This document shows positions 42,410 through 52,804 of a stretch of 64,000 bases of DNA, one piece after another. The notes beneath the pieces were generated by a model. That model had not been told where the DNA came from and did no database searches. It saw nothing but the letters and a program-made list of their open reading frames with translations. This stretch comes from Phytopythium helicoides (Eukaryota > Oomycota > Peronosporomycetes > Pythiales > Pythiaceae). Each line of letters starts with the position of its first letter. Position 1 is the stretch's first letter. The translations under genes and the position numbers were made by a program. Location: NCBI GenBank assembly GCA_024867545.1, contig JANFNE010000004.1:682001-746000 (forward strand), read 5' to 3'.

Positions 42410-43660
42410 TCATGAAGGTGTTGCTCGTAAGCTCTGCCTCGCTCAGTTCAATCAGCTGCGTTCCAGAAGGAAACAAACTCTCGTGATTTCGCACGCCTTG
42501 GCTCAAACTGTCAACTTACACGAAGCCCTCGCCGATCTTACCCATCAAGCCACTGAAGAAGAGAGATCGTCGTTTCCCTTCCCTGCGATCTAACCACTTC
42601 GATTTCAGCAGCGGCTACTCCAACGCGCGATCTTGCTCTCGTTCTCTACTTTCACATGTTCGAGCGTTGCTTGTTGCCATGATCACTACTGAAGGCAAGC
42701 CATCCGAGGAGAAGCCGTTGTGGTGGAGCTGCTTGCGCAGGACGCTTCCCATCCGTAATTTGGGGATCACCCATGGTGTCAGTCACCTTTTTCGAGTTCT
42801 GGCGCGATCACGAGCGTCGTCAGCAAGAACGCCTCCAATGGAAGGCGGTAGGCGATGCGGAAGGCGATGTCGCACGCGACGATGTCCAAAGAGGTTGGAC
42901 TGATGGTTTGCAGCAAGAAAAAAGTACAAGGCAGGAAGCTAAAGCACTCAAGTCGGGGTCCACCTGGCATAGAGCTGCTCCAGCATCGCACTAGGTAATA
43001 AAGCACCACATCAACTTTCTTGTATTCACACGTGCAATCGGAATCAAACGATGAAACCGATGCATTATCGTCTCGCAAGGTCGGATTGCACTCACATGCA
43101 TTGATATCTATCTTTCCGGCAGCTTGATGATCATGGGACTCTGAAACTCGTGCTGAATCACATGCTTCAGCGAACGAGCACTACAGTATACTTCATGTAC
43201 AACGGATTAAGCCAGTCGTTGCACTGTGTCGTTCTCCCCTTCCATCTTGATCTCCTCTAGCGTCGTGCGTGATAATCCTTCCGGAGACAACTAAGATGCC
43301 GAATTCTCTGTGAGTAGGTCAGTACGCCCCTCATCAAGCGATTGGAGCAAGATGTTGAATACGCCTCAAGTTGTTGTCGAGCTCGGGATGTTTTCTGCTC
43401 GCCTTTGTTGTGGTGCATAGTGCGTATTTACTGCTGCAGTGCAATGCCATGGATGCCCCGATGAGTTGCAATACATCATCTAGGCCTCGAGAAAACTGTT
43501 TATCACTAGGAATTGATGCTGCGTGGCTAGCGATCGAATCACCTATGATCAACAGGGTTCTTCTTTGTGGATGTCGACAAAGGTGTTTGCTGACCGCCTG
43601 CTACAAATTGTTCCAAAAAGTACTCACAAATGGAAAAGAGCGCTGAGGACATTTCAATAC
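42410..43660 (-). pseudogene. Conserved relic inside the GW/CC unit, unit 3
   Basis: This block is almost base-identical to the one in unit 2, including the same interrupting stops, which shows that the block was already decayed when the units multiplied. Family not recognised. Confidence 0.4.
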
Positions 43661-43848
43661 GTTGGGTGTAGCCGTCCAACTCATTTGCGAGAGCGAAATG
43701 AAACGATGCTCATGAATGTCTGGATGAAAAGTAATCATGTTGGGTGCATTTGCATTCAGCCTCGTCAAACGAACTCACTGAAAAAGGATCAACGATCGAT
43801 CATCCATATGCACCAAAACCTTCAAACGCAAGCTTCCGACATCTTGAA

Positions 43849-44106
43849 TTACCATCTCCATCCCCAGCCGCGACCGAATCCCCACGGTCCACCCCAGCCA
43901 CCGCCAAATCCCCACGGACCACCCCAACCAAAACCCGGTCCCCAGAACTCCTTCTTGCCACCATCAACTCCGACGGCCCCAGCAGTTCCACGCAGGGACT
44001 CTGGTGGAGTGACCTTGTTCGCTTGACTTGGAGCATTGTCGGCAGCCGCGACAATGGTAGCAGCACTGACAGCGAGGGTGGCGATAGCGATGGCGCTGAT
44101 CTTCAT
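43849..44106 (-). CDS. GW5: small secreted Gly/Trp-rich protein
   Basis: An 85-residue intact copy. Its N-terminal half and promoter resemble GW3 (NAPSQANKVTPPESLRG) while the C-terminal half is like GW4 (VGVDGG, end GWRW). This mosaic suggests recombination or gene conversion between units. It is divergently paired with CC4. Confidence 0.85.
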   Translation of the reverse strand: MKISAIAIATLAVSAATIVAAADNAPSQANKVTPPESLRGTAGAVGVDGGKKEFWGPGFGWGGPWGFGGGWGGPWGFGRGWGWRW

Positions 44107-44928
44107 CTTGGACTGGGACGAGATCGGCTTGAGTGAGAGAGAGAGGTGGTGTAGAAGTAGTGCTCACTTGGAGGCGAGTTCGGAAGTGATCTCTTCCTCG
44201 CTGACCGCTTCACGCCCACTACTTCTCAGACTAACTCGGATGGATCGCAGAGCTGGCCCAGAGATCACTTGGAAAAGCGGCAAACTCGATCCGTGGCTCT
44301 TTACTACTGTATCAATCACCGAACTCGTCTCGATTGCTACATCTTTCCACACCCAACGGAGCGGCACCCGTATGCTTGATTGGGTGATCGGGGTGTCCAT
44401 ACCGTGATCGATAGTAGCAAGCTCAGCGGCTTCTCTCCACTTCTGCTTGCATTGGAGGATGCACCACGTCCTCCACGCCTCAGGTGGGACCCAGAACCAG
44501 CCACCAGCATGATTCACTCGCTCGTTCTCGTAGCCATCCGTGCACCACCATGCACCACCATACATCGTCAGCATCATGCAGGGACAGTGTAGCCATGTTC
44601 ACTTCAACTCGGTTGTTTTTCTTGGAGTGGCGTTTTGAGACCTCATACTAGAACGGAGTCAACGCCTCACCACTTGGACCTTGTATTGCCTATAGAGCCC
44701 TCCTTCACTCCAATACAAAGCCTCACACATCAACAAGAAAGAAGGAAAGCGAGCCAACATGATGGCGAGCGACCCGCGCTCCTTTCCCCGCGCGCTCCAC
44801 GGCCGCCGCCCGCCTCCCCACGCGCTCATTTGAGCTTCTCGACGTTCCAGCGACCGATCGCGACCGACGTGACCGAGGTCCAGGCCAAGACCAACGCGAA
44901 GACCAAATACAAGGACGAGGACAGAGCC

Positions 44929-46149
44929 ATGAGCCTCTCGCAGTCGACCGCGAGCCTGTTCCAGCCGCTGCTGGCCCACGAGCCCCTCGACCGCGTGTCG
45001 AGCGCCAAGCGGAGCGCGGTGGAGCGTGCGCTGTCCATCGTGGAGGCAGCGGAAGGCGCGTGCGACGCAGCGGAGGACGTCGCGAGGCTACTGGCGGCCG
45101 AGTTCGTGTGCAGGTACAGCGAGTGCGCGGCACTGGCGGAGGCGGCGACGAAGGCTGCGGCGGAGCTTCGCAGTGAGAAGGAGCTTCGGAGTGAGAAGGA
45201 GCGTGAGTTGAGAGCGTTGTCGACTGAGATGAGCGTCGTGGAGGCGCAGCTGGCGGTGGTGCAGGCGGACGCGCAGCTCGAGGAGCAGATGGCGGCGCTG
45301 ATGGAGCAGGACGTGCAGCACCTCAAGCACGAGATGGCAGAGCTCGAGAAGCAGTTGCGTGGCGAGAAGGTGGAGCGAGGTGTGATAGAGGCGCAGATGA
45401 AGGTGATGGAGTCGATGATGGAGGCGGACGAGCTGGTGCTGGACCTGGCGGATCTGCGTGAGGAGCGCTTGAAGACGTCGAACCGCGAGCTGGTGTTGCG
45501 TATGGAGTCGGCAGCTCGTGCGCATGCTGATGCTGTGAGCGCGTTGGATCGGGAGGTGAAAGAGCTGCGTGCGACTGTGGACGATGCCAAGAGCAAGCTG
45601 GAGCGTTTGGAAGAGGCGGCGAGCGAGGCGGAAGCTGCGCATCGAGCGGCGGAGGCGTTGCTGTCGTCGGAGGAGCAAGCGAACAAGTCACTAAAAGTGC
45701 GCGTGAGAGAGCTGGAAGGCAAGGCATTGAAGATGCGGGAGCTGGTTGTATGTCTGAGTGATCGCCACGATATTGAGGTGGCTGCGCTGAAGAGCGAGGT
45801 GGCGCGGCTGATGGGAGTGGTGACTGCGACTCAGAAGGAGCTCGATGAGGAGCGTCGACGTACGATGCGCCGAACTGATGAGTCCACGGAGCCTGTCAAG
45901 ACCGACAAGAAGACTGTGAGGTCAACTGATGGGTCGCGAGGAACTGTCAACTCTGCCAATGGTGCTCGAGTCGTTCCTGTCAGGCACCGTGTTGACACGT
46001 CTGTTACGAGATGGAGCGATGGTGTTTCCTGTTCGCGAAGCAAGACCGGAGACCAAGTGACGCGACCAGTAGCTCCTGCGAGTCGATGTGGTAAGTTGAA
46101 GAAGTCTGCTGCTACTGCAGGCACCAGCGAGATGCCTCGTTGGAGGTAG
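44929..46149 (+). CDS. CC4: coiled-coil protein of the GW/CC pair
   Basis: This 406-residue copy is nearly identical to CC3, lacking one Thr codon in the RVDTTSV segment. Same coiled-coil core and basic tail ending SEMPRWR. It is divergently paired with GW5, 822 bp between start codons. Confidence 0.78.
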   Translation: MSLSQSTASLFQPLLAHEPLDRVSSAKRSAVERALSIVEAAEGACDAAEDVARLLAAEFVCRYSECAALAEAATKAAAELRSEKELRSEKERELRALSTEMSVVEAQLAVVQADAQLEEQMAALMEQDVQHLKHEMAELEKQLRGEKVERGVIEAQMKVMESMMEADELVLDLADLREERLKTSNRELVLRMESAARAHADAVSALDREVKELRATVDDAKSKLERLEEAASEAEAAHRAAEALLSSEEQANKSLKVRVRELEGKALKMRELVVCLSDRHDIEVAALKSEVARLMGVVTATQKELDEERRRTMRRTDESTEPVKTDKKTVRSTDGSRGTVNSANGARVVPVRHRVDTSVTRWSDGVSCSRSKTGDQVTRPVAPASRCGKLKKSAATAGTSEMPRWR

Positions 46150-46299
46150 ATGGATAGAAGGCCAAGGTGAGAGCATGCAGCCATAAGTCATGGCATTGTG
46201 GTGGCGAAATGTAAAACAGACGTAGATCATTAGCAGAGAAGTAGTGTAGCAGTACGAAGACGGTGAAGAAGAAGAGGAAGAGCAGGCATAAAATCAAGT

Positions 46300-47560
46300 G
46301 CTGAGTTTGTTTGCCATCATGAAGGTGTTTATCGTAAGCTCTGCCTCGCTCGGTTCAATCAGCTGCGTTCCAGAAGGAAACAAACTCTCGTGATTTCGCA
46401 CGCCTTGGCTCAAACTGTCAACTTACACGAAACCCTCGCCGATCTTACCCATCAAGCCACTGAAGAAGAGAGATCGTCGTTTCCCTTCCCTGCGATCTAA
46501 CCACTTCGATTTCAGCAGCGGCTACTCCAACGCGCGATCCTGCTCCCACTCTCTACTTTCACATGTTCGAGCGTTGCTTGTTGCCATGATCACTACTGAA
46601 GGCAAGCCATCCGAGGAGAAGCCGTTGTGGTGGAGCTGCTTGCGCAGGACGCTTCCCATCCGTAATTTGGGGATCACCCATGGTGTCAGTCACCTTTTTC
46701 GAGTTCTGGCGCGATCACGAGCGTCGTCAGCAAGAACGCCTCCAATGGAAGGCGGTAGGCGATGCGGAAGGCGATGTCGCACGCGACGATGTCCAAAGAG
46801 GTTGGACTGATGGTTTGCAGCAAGAAAAAAGTACAAGGCAGGAAGCTAAAGCACTCAAGTCGGGGTCCACCTGGCATAGAGCTGCTCCAGCATCGCACTA
46901 GGTAATAAAGCACCACATCAACTTTCTTGTATTCACACGTGCAATCGGAATCAAACGATGAAACCGATGCATTATCGTCTCGCAAGGTCGGATTGCACTC
47001 ACATGCATTGATATCTATCTTTCCGGCAGCTTGATGATCATGGGACTCTGAAACTCGTGCTGAATCACATGCTTCAGCGAACGAGCACTACAGTATACTT
47101 CATGTACAACGGATTAAGCCAGTCGTTGCACTGTGTCGTTCTCCCCTTCCATCTTGATCTCCTCTAGCGTCGTGCGTGATAATCCTTCCGGAGACAACTA
47201 AGATGCCGAATTCTCTGTGAGTAGGTCAGTACGCCCCTCATCAAGCGATTGGAGCAAGATGTTGAAAAAGCCTCAAGTTGTTGTCGAGCTCGGATGTTTT
47301 CTGCTCGCCTTTGTTGTGGTACATAGTGCATATTTACTGCTGCAGTGCAATCCTATGGACGCCCCGATGAGTTGCAATACATCATCTAGGCCTCGAGAAA
47401 ACTGTTTATCACTAGGAATTGATGCTGCGTGGCTAGCGATCGAATCACCTATGATCAACAGGGTTCTTCTTTGTGGATGTCGACAAAGGTGTTTGCTGAC
47501 CGCCTGCTACAAATTGTTCCAAAAAGTACTCACAAATGGAAAAGAGCGCTGAGGACATTT
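46300..47560 (-). pseudogene. Conserved relic inside the GW/CC unit, unit 4
   Basis: A fourth copy of the same block with a few small changes against unit 3 (for example near 47266-47350). Protein-like stretches and interruptions are the same. Family not recognised. Confidence 0.4.
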
Positions 47561-47755
47561 CAATACGTTGCGTTGTAGCCGTCCAACTCATTTGCGAGAG
47601 CGAAATGAAACGATGCTCATGAAAGTCTGGATGAAAAGTAATCATGTTGGGTGCATTTGCATTCAGCCTCGTCAAACGAACTCACTGAAAAAGGATCAAC
47701 GATCGATCATCCACATGCACCAAAACCTTCAAACGCAAGCTTCCGACATCTTGAA

Positions 47756-48016
47756 TTACCATCTCCATCCCCAGCCGCGACCGAATCCCCACGGTCCACC
47801 CCAGCCACCGCCAAATCCCCACGGACCACCCCAACCAAAACCCGGTCCCCAGAACTCCTTCTTGCCACCATCAACTCCGACGGCCTCAGCATTTCCACGC
47901 AGTGACTCTGGTGGAGCGACCTTGTTCACTTGACTTGGAGGAGCATTGTCGGCAGCCGCGACAATGGTAGCAGCACTGATAGCGAGGGTGGCGATAGCGA
48001 TGGCGTTGATCTTCAT
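47756..48016 (-). CDS. GW6: small secreted Gly/Trp-rich protein
   Basis: This 86-residue copy has the variants MKINAIAIA, NAPPSQ and SLRGNAEAVGVD. The sequence upstream of about 48040 no longer matches the other GW promoters, and there is no CC gene beside it; the array breaks here next to DPM3. Confidence 0.85.
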   Translation of the reverse strand: MKINAIAIATLAISAATIVAAADNAPPSQVNKVAPPESLRGNAEAVGVDGGKKEFWGPGFGWGGPWGFGGGWGGPWGFGRGWGWRW

Positions 48017-48397
48017 CTTGGATTGGGATCGGACCGGCTTGACAGAGCAGACTTGTGCACTAGGAGGCGAGTGTAAAAGTGAGTTCACTATCTTGTCAAG
48101 ACTAATTTCCACGGCTTTGGAGCTTTCTCTGATCAATCTCTCATGGAGCTAACGCAGCGCTCATCAGGAAAGTGCCAAAGGAGCATGAAGTGACGGTGCT
48201 ATTGCTGCAGGAAAATTCACATCTATTCCCTTACCTGCCATGTCAAACTGCACACAGCTCGCGAGATGCTCGCGGGCTCTTCCACTAACGCGCTGCTCAG
48301 CTCGAGAGCCTTGAGCGACGGAGCTCTGCTTCTCTTCCTCTTCCTTCACGGTGTCTTCCATTCCCAGCGCGACCTCCGTCTCGCTCGCCGCGCGCAC

Positions 48398-48680
48398 TCA
48401 GCTGAAGTTGAATCCCCGCCGCTTGAGGTCCTCCTTGGCCTCGACGACCTGCCGGTCCAGCTCCTTGGAGGCCTCGGGGAAGTCCTGCACGCGCATGACG
48501 GAGAGCGCGATGACCGCGAGCGAGTAGGCGCCGAAGGACACGAGCGCGTACAGCGGCAGCACGTTGACCACCTGCAGCACGCGCGCAGTCGCCCACTGCC
48601 TCGGCCACGTACGTGCGCAGCAGCCACCAGAGCGCCAGGAAGGCGCTCAGCCCCGCGAGCCACTGCTGGTACTTGAGCAT
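48398..48680 (-). CDS. DPM3: Dolichol-phosphate mannosyltransferase subunit 3
   Basis: The start is MLKYQQWLAGLSAFLALWWL, a membrane helix as in DPM3. The rest is VLPLYALVSFGAYSLAVIAL, a second membrane helix, and the cytosolic DFPEASKELDRQVVEAKEDL with RRGFNF at the end, matching the DPM3 C-terminus closely. The two halves are in different frames with one surplus base near 48570; corrected length is 93 residues, as in animals. DPM3 anchors the DPM1 catalytic subunit in the ER. It is head-to-head with the potassium channel gene. Confidence 0.88.
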
Positions 48681-48814
48681 GCTGCTTGTTGTCGATCTGC
48701 CACTTGGCATTATCACCGCGCCACTACAGTTCGCACTGTCCATATTGATACGGTCAAATGCGAACCTTATGAGAAAGTGCACCCACGCTGATTTGCACCT
48801 GGGCAGTCAGGAAG

Positions 48815-50344
48815 ATGCAGCTGGAGCACCAGGCGCCGCGCGATGGCGGCCCGCAGCCCATCAAGGCCGCGCAGCTGCAGTTCATGCGGCGCGTCCGCCA
48901 GGTGCGTGCTGTGCACGAGCGCTGTGACGCGGTGCTGCTCGCTAAGTTCGCGTGTTGGCCGCAGCAATTCGCGGCGCGGCGGCGGTGGGAGACGAGCGCG
49001 TGCGTGCTGGCGATGCTGGGGATTGTGCTGATGCTGGCGGAGAACGAGGTCGTCATGGGCGACTTAGGCGGGCTGACTCGAAGCGCGTCGTGGTGCTGGC
49101 GCTTAAGTGCGCAGTGGCGGCGTCCACAGGTGATGCTGGAGGTCGTGCTGGTGCTGCAGTTCCAAGTTGCGAGGGAGATCCGACAGCTGCAGACGCTCAA
49201 GCCATCGACGCGCAACAGGTTCCCGACTCTGAGGAGGCTCGTGGTACTCTGGAGCTGCTTGCGTGCGGGTTTCACATCCCGCCCGGAGTGAGCGGGAGCT
49301 TTCAAGTTCGCCAGCGCTACGGATTCTATAATGCCGCAAAGAGGTCGTGCCAATCGTTTCAGCGGGGACTTGGATCCCGTTCTGCATGGCGGGGACTGCT
49401 ACCTCATTTACAGCTACCCAGTTGAGGCTCTCGGTATGGCGTCTGCAAGTGAACTCGAAGGCGGAACACAGGCTTACACGCATCGTGTGTTGAGATAGGT
49501 GTGTTTATGATTATTCGGCTGTACCTACTGGCTCGCTTCGTGCGGAGCTCCTCGAGCTTGTACTCGCAATGGGTCGCGTTTGTCGGCGAGCTCAATGACA
49601 TCAACACGCTGCGGCCATTCTTTCACTTCAAAGCGATTTTCAAGATTCGTCCACTGCGCGTGCTAGTGCCTCTGACTGCGATCAGCATCTTGTTTACGGC
49701 TGCAATCATCCGCATCTTGGAGAGACCAGTGCAACGCACTCTCGAGAACTTTTGGGAGGCAGTCTGGATGATCATGGAGACACTGGTACGTAACATAGAG
49801 CTTATCGCGAGAGAGAGAGAATGGTGTAGAAACTAAAAATTTCGTCATGGTGATGAACAGTCCACGACTGGTTTTGGTGACTGCTACCCAGTCACATATC
49901 TCGGCCGCGCGTTCACTGTGATAGGTGCTATGCTAGGGCGGGCTCATGATTATCGCTCTCATCCAATCGCTTTTCTTTGGAGTGCTTGACTTTTCGCCAA
50001 GTGAGCAGACAGTCAAGCACTTGATTGACATGGAAAGATGGAACAAGGCGGTTGCGCGCAATGCAGCACTGATCGTGCAAACAACGTGGAAATACTACCG
50101 ACAGCAACGACCAGACTACACCAAAAGGAGGCTATTTGAGCTGCTCAGCAAAGCACGCGAGCTTCGTGCTGACAAACCTGTCGTGGAGAAGCGGGCCGAT
50201 GAGATGATCTCGGAAATGGAAGGGGAAATTCTTACAGAGATGAATCGACTGAGCCAGCAGCAGTCCGAGGTGCTCGCTCGGATCCAGGAGAAGGCACTCA
50301 AGCTTGAACAGCGGCGACAAGAGCTTCAAGCTAGACGACACTGA
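48815..50344 (+). CDS. SK-like calcium-activated potassium channel, several frame breaks
   Basis: The assembled reading starts MQLEHQAPRD, with a likely 63-nt in-frame intron at 48902-48964. RRRWETSACVLAMLGIVLML (S1) and ACGFHIPPG come next. YPVEALG then joins across an intron (donor near 49435, acceptor AG at 49497-49498) to VFMIIRLYLLARFVRSSS, as in SK channels. The pore follows after an intron at 49786-49860: FWEAVWMIMETL-STTGFGDCYPVTYLGRAF. The C-terminal helices (AALIVQTTWKYYRQQRP) resemble the calmodulin-binding region of SK channels. At least four frame changes between 49060 and 49950 must be base errors or decay. The pore motif TTGFGD differs from the usual TxGYGD. Confidence 0.75.
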
Positions 50345-50364
50345 GTAGCACACCATTTATCAAT

Positions 50365-51153
50365 TTAGAACAGTTGGTTTGTATTGAACGCGTTCATGAC
50401 GCGGCGGCTTGAGCCCACTAGGTGAACAGCGCCTCCGTAATGTTGCTGTAGCGGTCCGCTGTCTTTGTCGGCGAGGAAGTCTGGGTCGTTCGCCACGCGC
50501 TGCCGCAGCTGGGCCTTGAGTGTGCGCTCATACACCTTGGCAAGCCCCGAGAGCGCAAGCTGCGACACAAGGTTGTCGCGGCACTCGCGCCACGTGCGGT
50601 TGTGCTCGAGTCGCGCGGCACGCACCGACTCGTTCACGAGGCTCGCCAGCAGCGTCTCCGCCTCCATGTACACGTTGGGGAGCACCGAGGTCTTGGTGCG
50701 GTACGCGCGGCTGTGCGGCTTGAGCAGCAGTTTGCTGGCGACGGCCTCTCGCTGCTTTTGCTCGTCCTTGCGCATCGTGGCGATCCACTCGTCCGCCTCG
50801 CCCGCCGGCGCGTGCTGCCGCACCACCTCATCCCACGGTAGCTTGGGCTGCTGCAGCGCGTTGTTGGCGCGCGCAGGGCCCCCGAAGAGCGGGTTGGCGC
50901 CCCCGCCGAGCATCTGGGACATCATGGGCATCATCTGGGACATCATCTGGCTCAGGTCCGGCATGGGCGGGGCCGCCGCCTGCCTCGCGGGCGTCGCGCG
51001 GATCGGCGCGATGGTCGGGATGTCGTCGTCGTCCTGCGCCGCGCTGGGCCGCAGGTCCTCGTCCGCCAACTCCAGCATCATGTCGTCCGCCAGGTTGTCC
51101 AGCAGCTCGTCGTCCGACAGCGACATGTCGTCCAGGATGTCCTCGTGGCTCAT
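50365..51153 (-). CDS. Unrecognised acidic/Met-rich protein
   Basis: This is an intact 262-residue frame. The first 45 residues are acidic (MSLSDDELLDNLADDMMLEL). A Met-rich low-complexity stretch with MSQMMPMMSQMLGGG follows near residue 80. The C-terminal 150 residues look folded and helical (LPWDEVVRQH, DEWIATMRKDEQKQREAVAS, VYMEAETLLASLVNESVRAA, NRTWRECRDNLVSQLALSGL). I do not recognise the family. It overlaps nothing and ends 20 bp from the stop codon of the convergent potassium channel gene. Confidence 0.65.
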   Translation of the reverse strand: MSHEDILDDMSLSDDELLDNLADDMMLELADEDLRPSAAQDDDDIPTIAPIRATPARQAAAPPMPDLSQMMSQMMPMMSQMLGGGANPLFGGPARANNALQQPKLPWDEVVRQHAPAGEADEWIATMRKDEQKQREAVASKLLLKPHSRAYRTKTSVLPNVYMEAETLLASLVNESVRAARLEHNRTWRECRDNLVSQLALSGLAKVYERTLKAQLRQRVANDPDFLADKDSGPLQQHYGGAVHLVGSSRRVMNAFNTNQLF

Positions 51154-51374
51154 GGCCGCGCTCAGATGGAGATCGATCGGGTCGATGGCTCAAGATGTGA
51201 TGTGGGGAGCGGCACGATGACACCGAGGCAAGAATTATGTTGACGTACACAATCCAGGGAAATGTCAAGAGTGATAGCAAGCGAGCATGTTGACAAGCAG
51301 CACGGGCATGCAGAGGCTCAAGGATGCCTTAGGACACACACACCTTTGAGCTAGATCAAGATCAACGAACCGAC

Positions 51375-52460
51375 CTACTTCTTGCCCTTCTGGGGCTCGT
51401 CAACGACCACGATCTGGGACTCTTCGACGCCGAACATCTCCGGCAGCACTTCCATGAGCTCAGCGACGCAGTCGCCCTGCAGCTGGATCTGCTGGTGACC
51501 CTCGGTCGTCTTGGACAGTGACGAGCTGCACGCGAAGCGCTTGCCAAGGCTCTTGCAGGCGTCCTTGATATTCACGCCCTCAAAGTCCTCGAGACCCGTG
51601 ACGAAGGTCAGGCGCTTGCGGCCCTTGCGCGAGCTCTTGGAGATGTGCACGATGCAGTCCTCCTTTTTCTTGTGCTCTTCCTGCTTCTTCTTCTTCTTCT
51701 TGACCGGTCTTGCCGCCGACCTCGAGAGAAATGCCCTCCACGCCAGCCGCAATCTGCTTTTCGACCTCCAGCAGCTCCGACACGGTGCGGTTGTACTTGG
51801 TCAGCATCAGGTCCGGGTAGTTCTCGGCCAGCCACGGCTTGCACTCGTTGAACAGCGGACCATACTCGCAGTACTCGGGTGGCAGCGTGTCGATCGGACA
51901 GTACACAACCGTGCGGAGCTTGGGCTCGGCGCTGTCGTCCTCCTCCTCGTCCTCGTCCTCCTCGTCGTCCTCGTCCTCCTCTTCCTCGACGTGCTTGGCC
52001 TCGACCTTGCGCTCGCCGGCATCCTCGTCATCCTCGTCATCCTCATCGTCCGAGTCGCCAGGGCTCGGGGCCGTACTTCTTGACGAGCGCGTTGAACAGC
52101 TGCGCCTCCTTGCCCTTGTACTTGCTCAGCACGTTGTCCACATCGTCGAGCTTCTCGGGGTTATACCGCTTGTAGAAGGCAACCAGGCCGCGCGTGGTTG
52201 AAGTCCTTGACGACCTGCGACTCGGGCACCTCGGGCACCTCGGGCGCCTCGGGCTCCTTGGCCTTGGCGGGCTTGGCGGGCGCCGCCACTGGCGCGAACA
52301 CCTCGTCGGCGCCTGGCTCGGGCCCGTACTTCTTTGTGAGCGCGCTGAAGAGCTGCGCCTCCTTGCCGCGGAAGCGCTCCAGCACGCCGTCGATCTCGTG
52401 CAGCTTGTCCGCGTTGTACTTTTGGTAGAAGCGCGTCAGCCGCTCGCGCGCCGTCGCCAT
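51375..52460 (-). CDS. DENR-like SUI1 protein with two N-terminal repeats
   Basis: The C-terminal part is DENR-like: VVYCPIDTLPPEYCEYGPL (the CxxC-less zinc-binding-type start of DENR), ECKPWLAENYPDL, then the SUI1 domain (RLTFVTGLEDFEGVNIKDAC, KRFACSSS, QIQLQGDCVAELMEVLPEMF). DENR with MCT1 acts in reinitiation and 40S recycling. The N-terminus (from MATARERLTRF) has two copies of a motif: RFYQKYNADKLHEIDGVL...GKEAQLFSALTKKYG and AFYKRYNPEKLDDVDNVL...GKEAQLFNALVKKYG. An Asp/Glu-rich linker joins the parts. Frame breaks near 51705, 52070 and 52197 each need one base corrected. Confidence 0.8.
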
Positions 52461-52706
52461 GGCCGCCGATGGACGCGATCGAGCGCTTGGTGTCGCCAAT
52501 CTTTGGGTTCCACCCGAATGGCCTCCTATTTTTAATGCAGGACAACGTATATCCTTTTACAGAGGTAATAATGCGGAAACCTCTAATAATGCAAGAAACT
52601 CCCCTCGTACGGACCATTCAAGCCAAGATGCATACATTACACCCTTTTGGAATAAATATCCTGCTGAAAACTCTCAATATCTTCAATTAGAAGATCGCCG
52701 CGCGGG

Positions 52707-52804
52707 GATTGGCCGGGTATCCGACCACAACGGGCGCTGATTGGCAGGATACACGCCCAGCACGGATTGGCGGGATATCCGGTCAGTACCGCCCTCGGAT
52801 TGGC
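52707..52804. promoter_or_regulatory. Four spaced CCAAT-type boxes
   Basis: GATTGGC (reverse complement GCCAATC) occurs at 52707, 52739, 52765 and 52798, spaced 32, 26 and 33 bp, in the 583-bp region between the divergent DENR-like and CLC genes. This is the pattern bound by NF-Y in eukaryotic promoters. No other long signal was recognised in the region. Confidence 0.55.

Larger units (their letters stand above)
36005..48016. repeat. Tandem array of about 3.9-kb GW/CC units
   Basis: GW stop-codon ends fall at 36005, 39934, 43849 and 47756, a spacing of 3929, 3915 and 3907 bp. Each unit holds a GW gene (-), a CC gene (+) and a conserved relic. The second and third units are almost base-identical over long stretches; the first is more divergent in the CC gene. 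The array ends with a GW copy without partner. An inverted single unit lies at 15351-19735. Confidence 0.9.

Noticed and set aside
42773..42994. FFEFWRDHERRQQERL frame inside the relic as an anoctamin (TMEM16) piece
   Set aside because: Only a few residues resemble FLEFWKR, the frame is on the opposite strand to the better protein-like stretches, and no further anoctamin sequence follows.
48297..48663. Arg-rich minus-strand frames over DPM3
   Set aside because: They are shifted readings of the DPM3 coding sequence and have no membrane helices.
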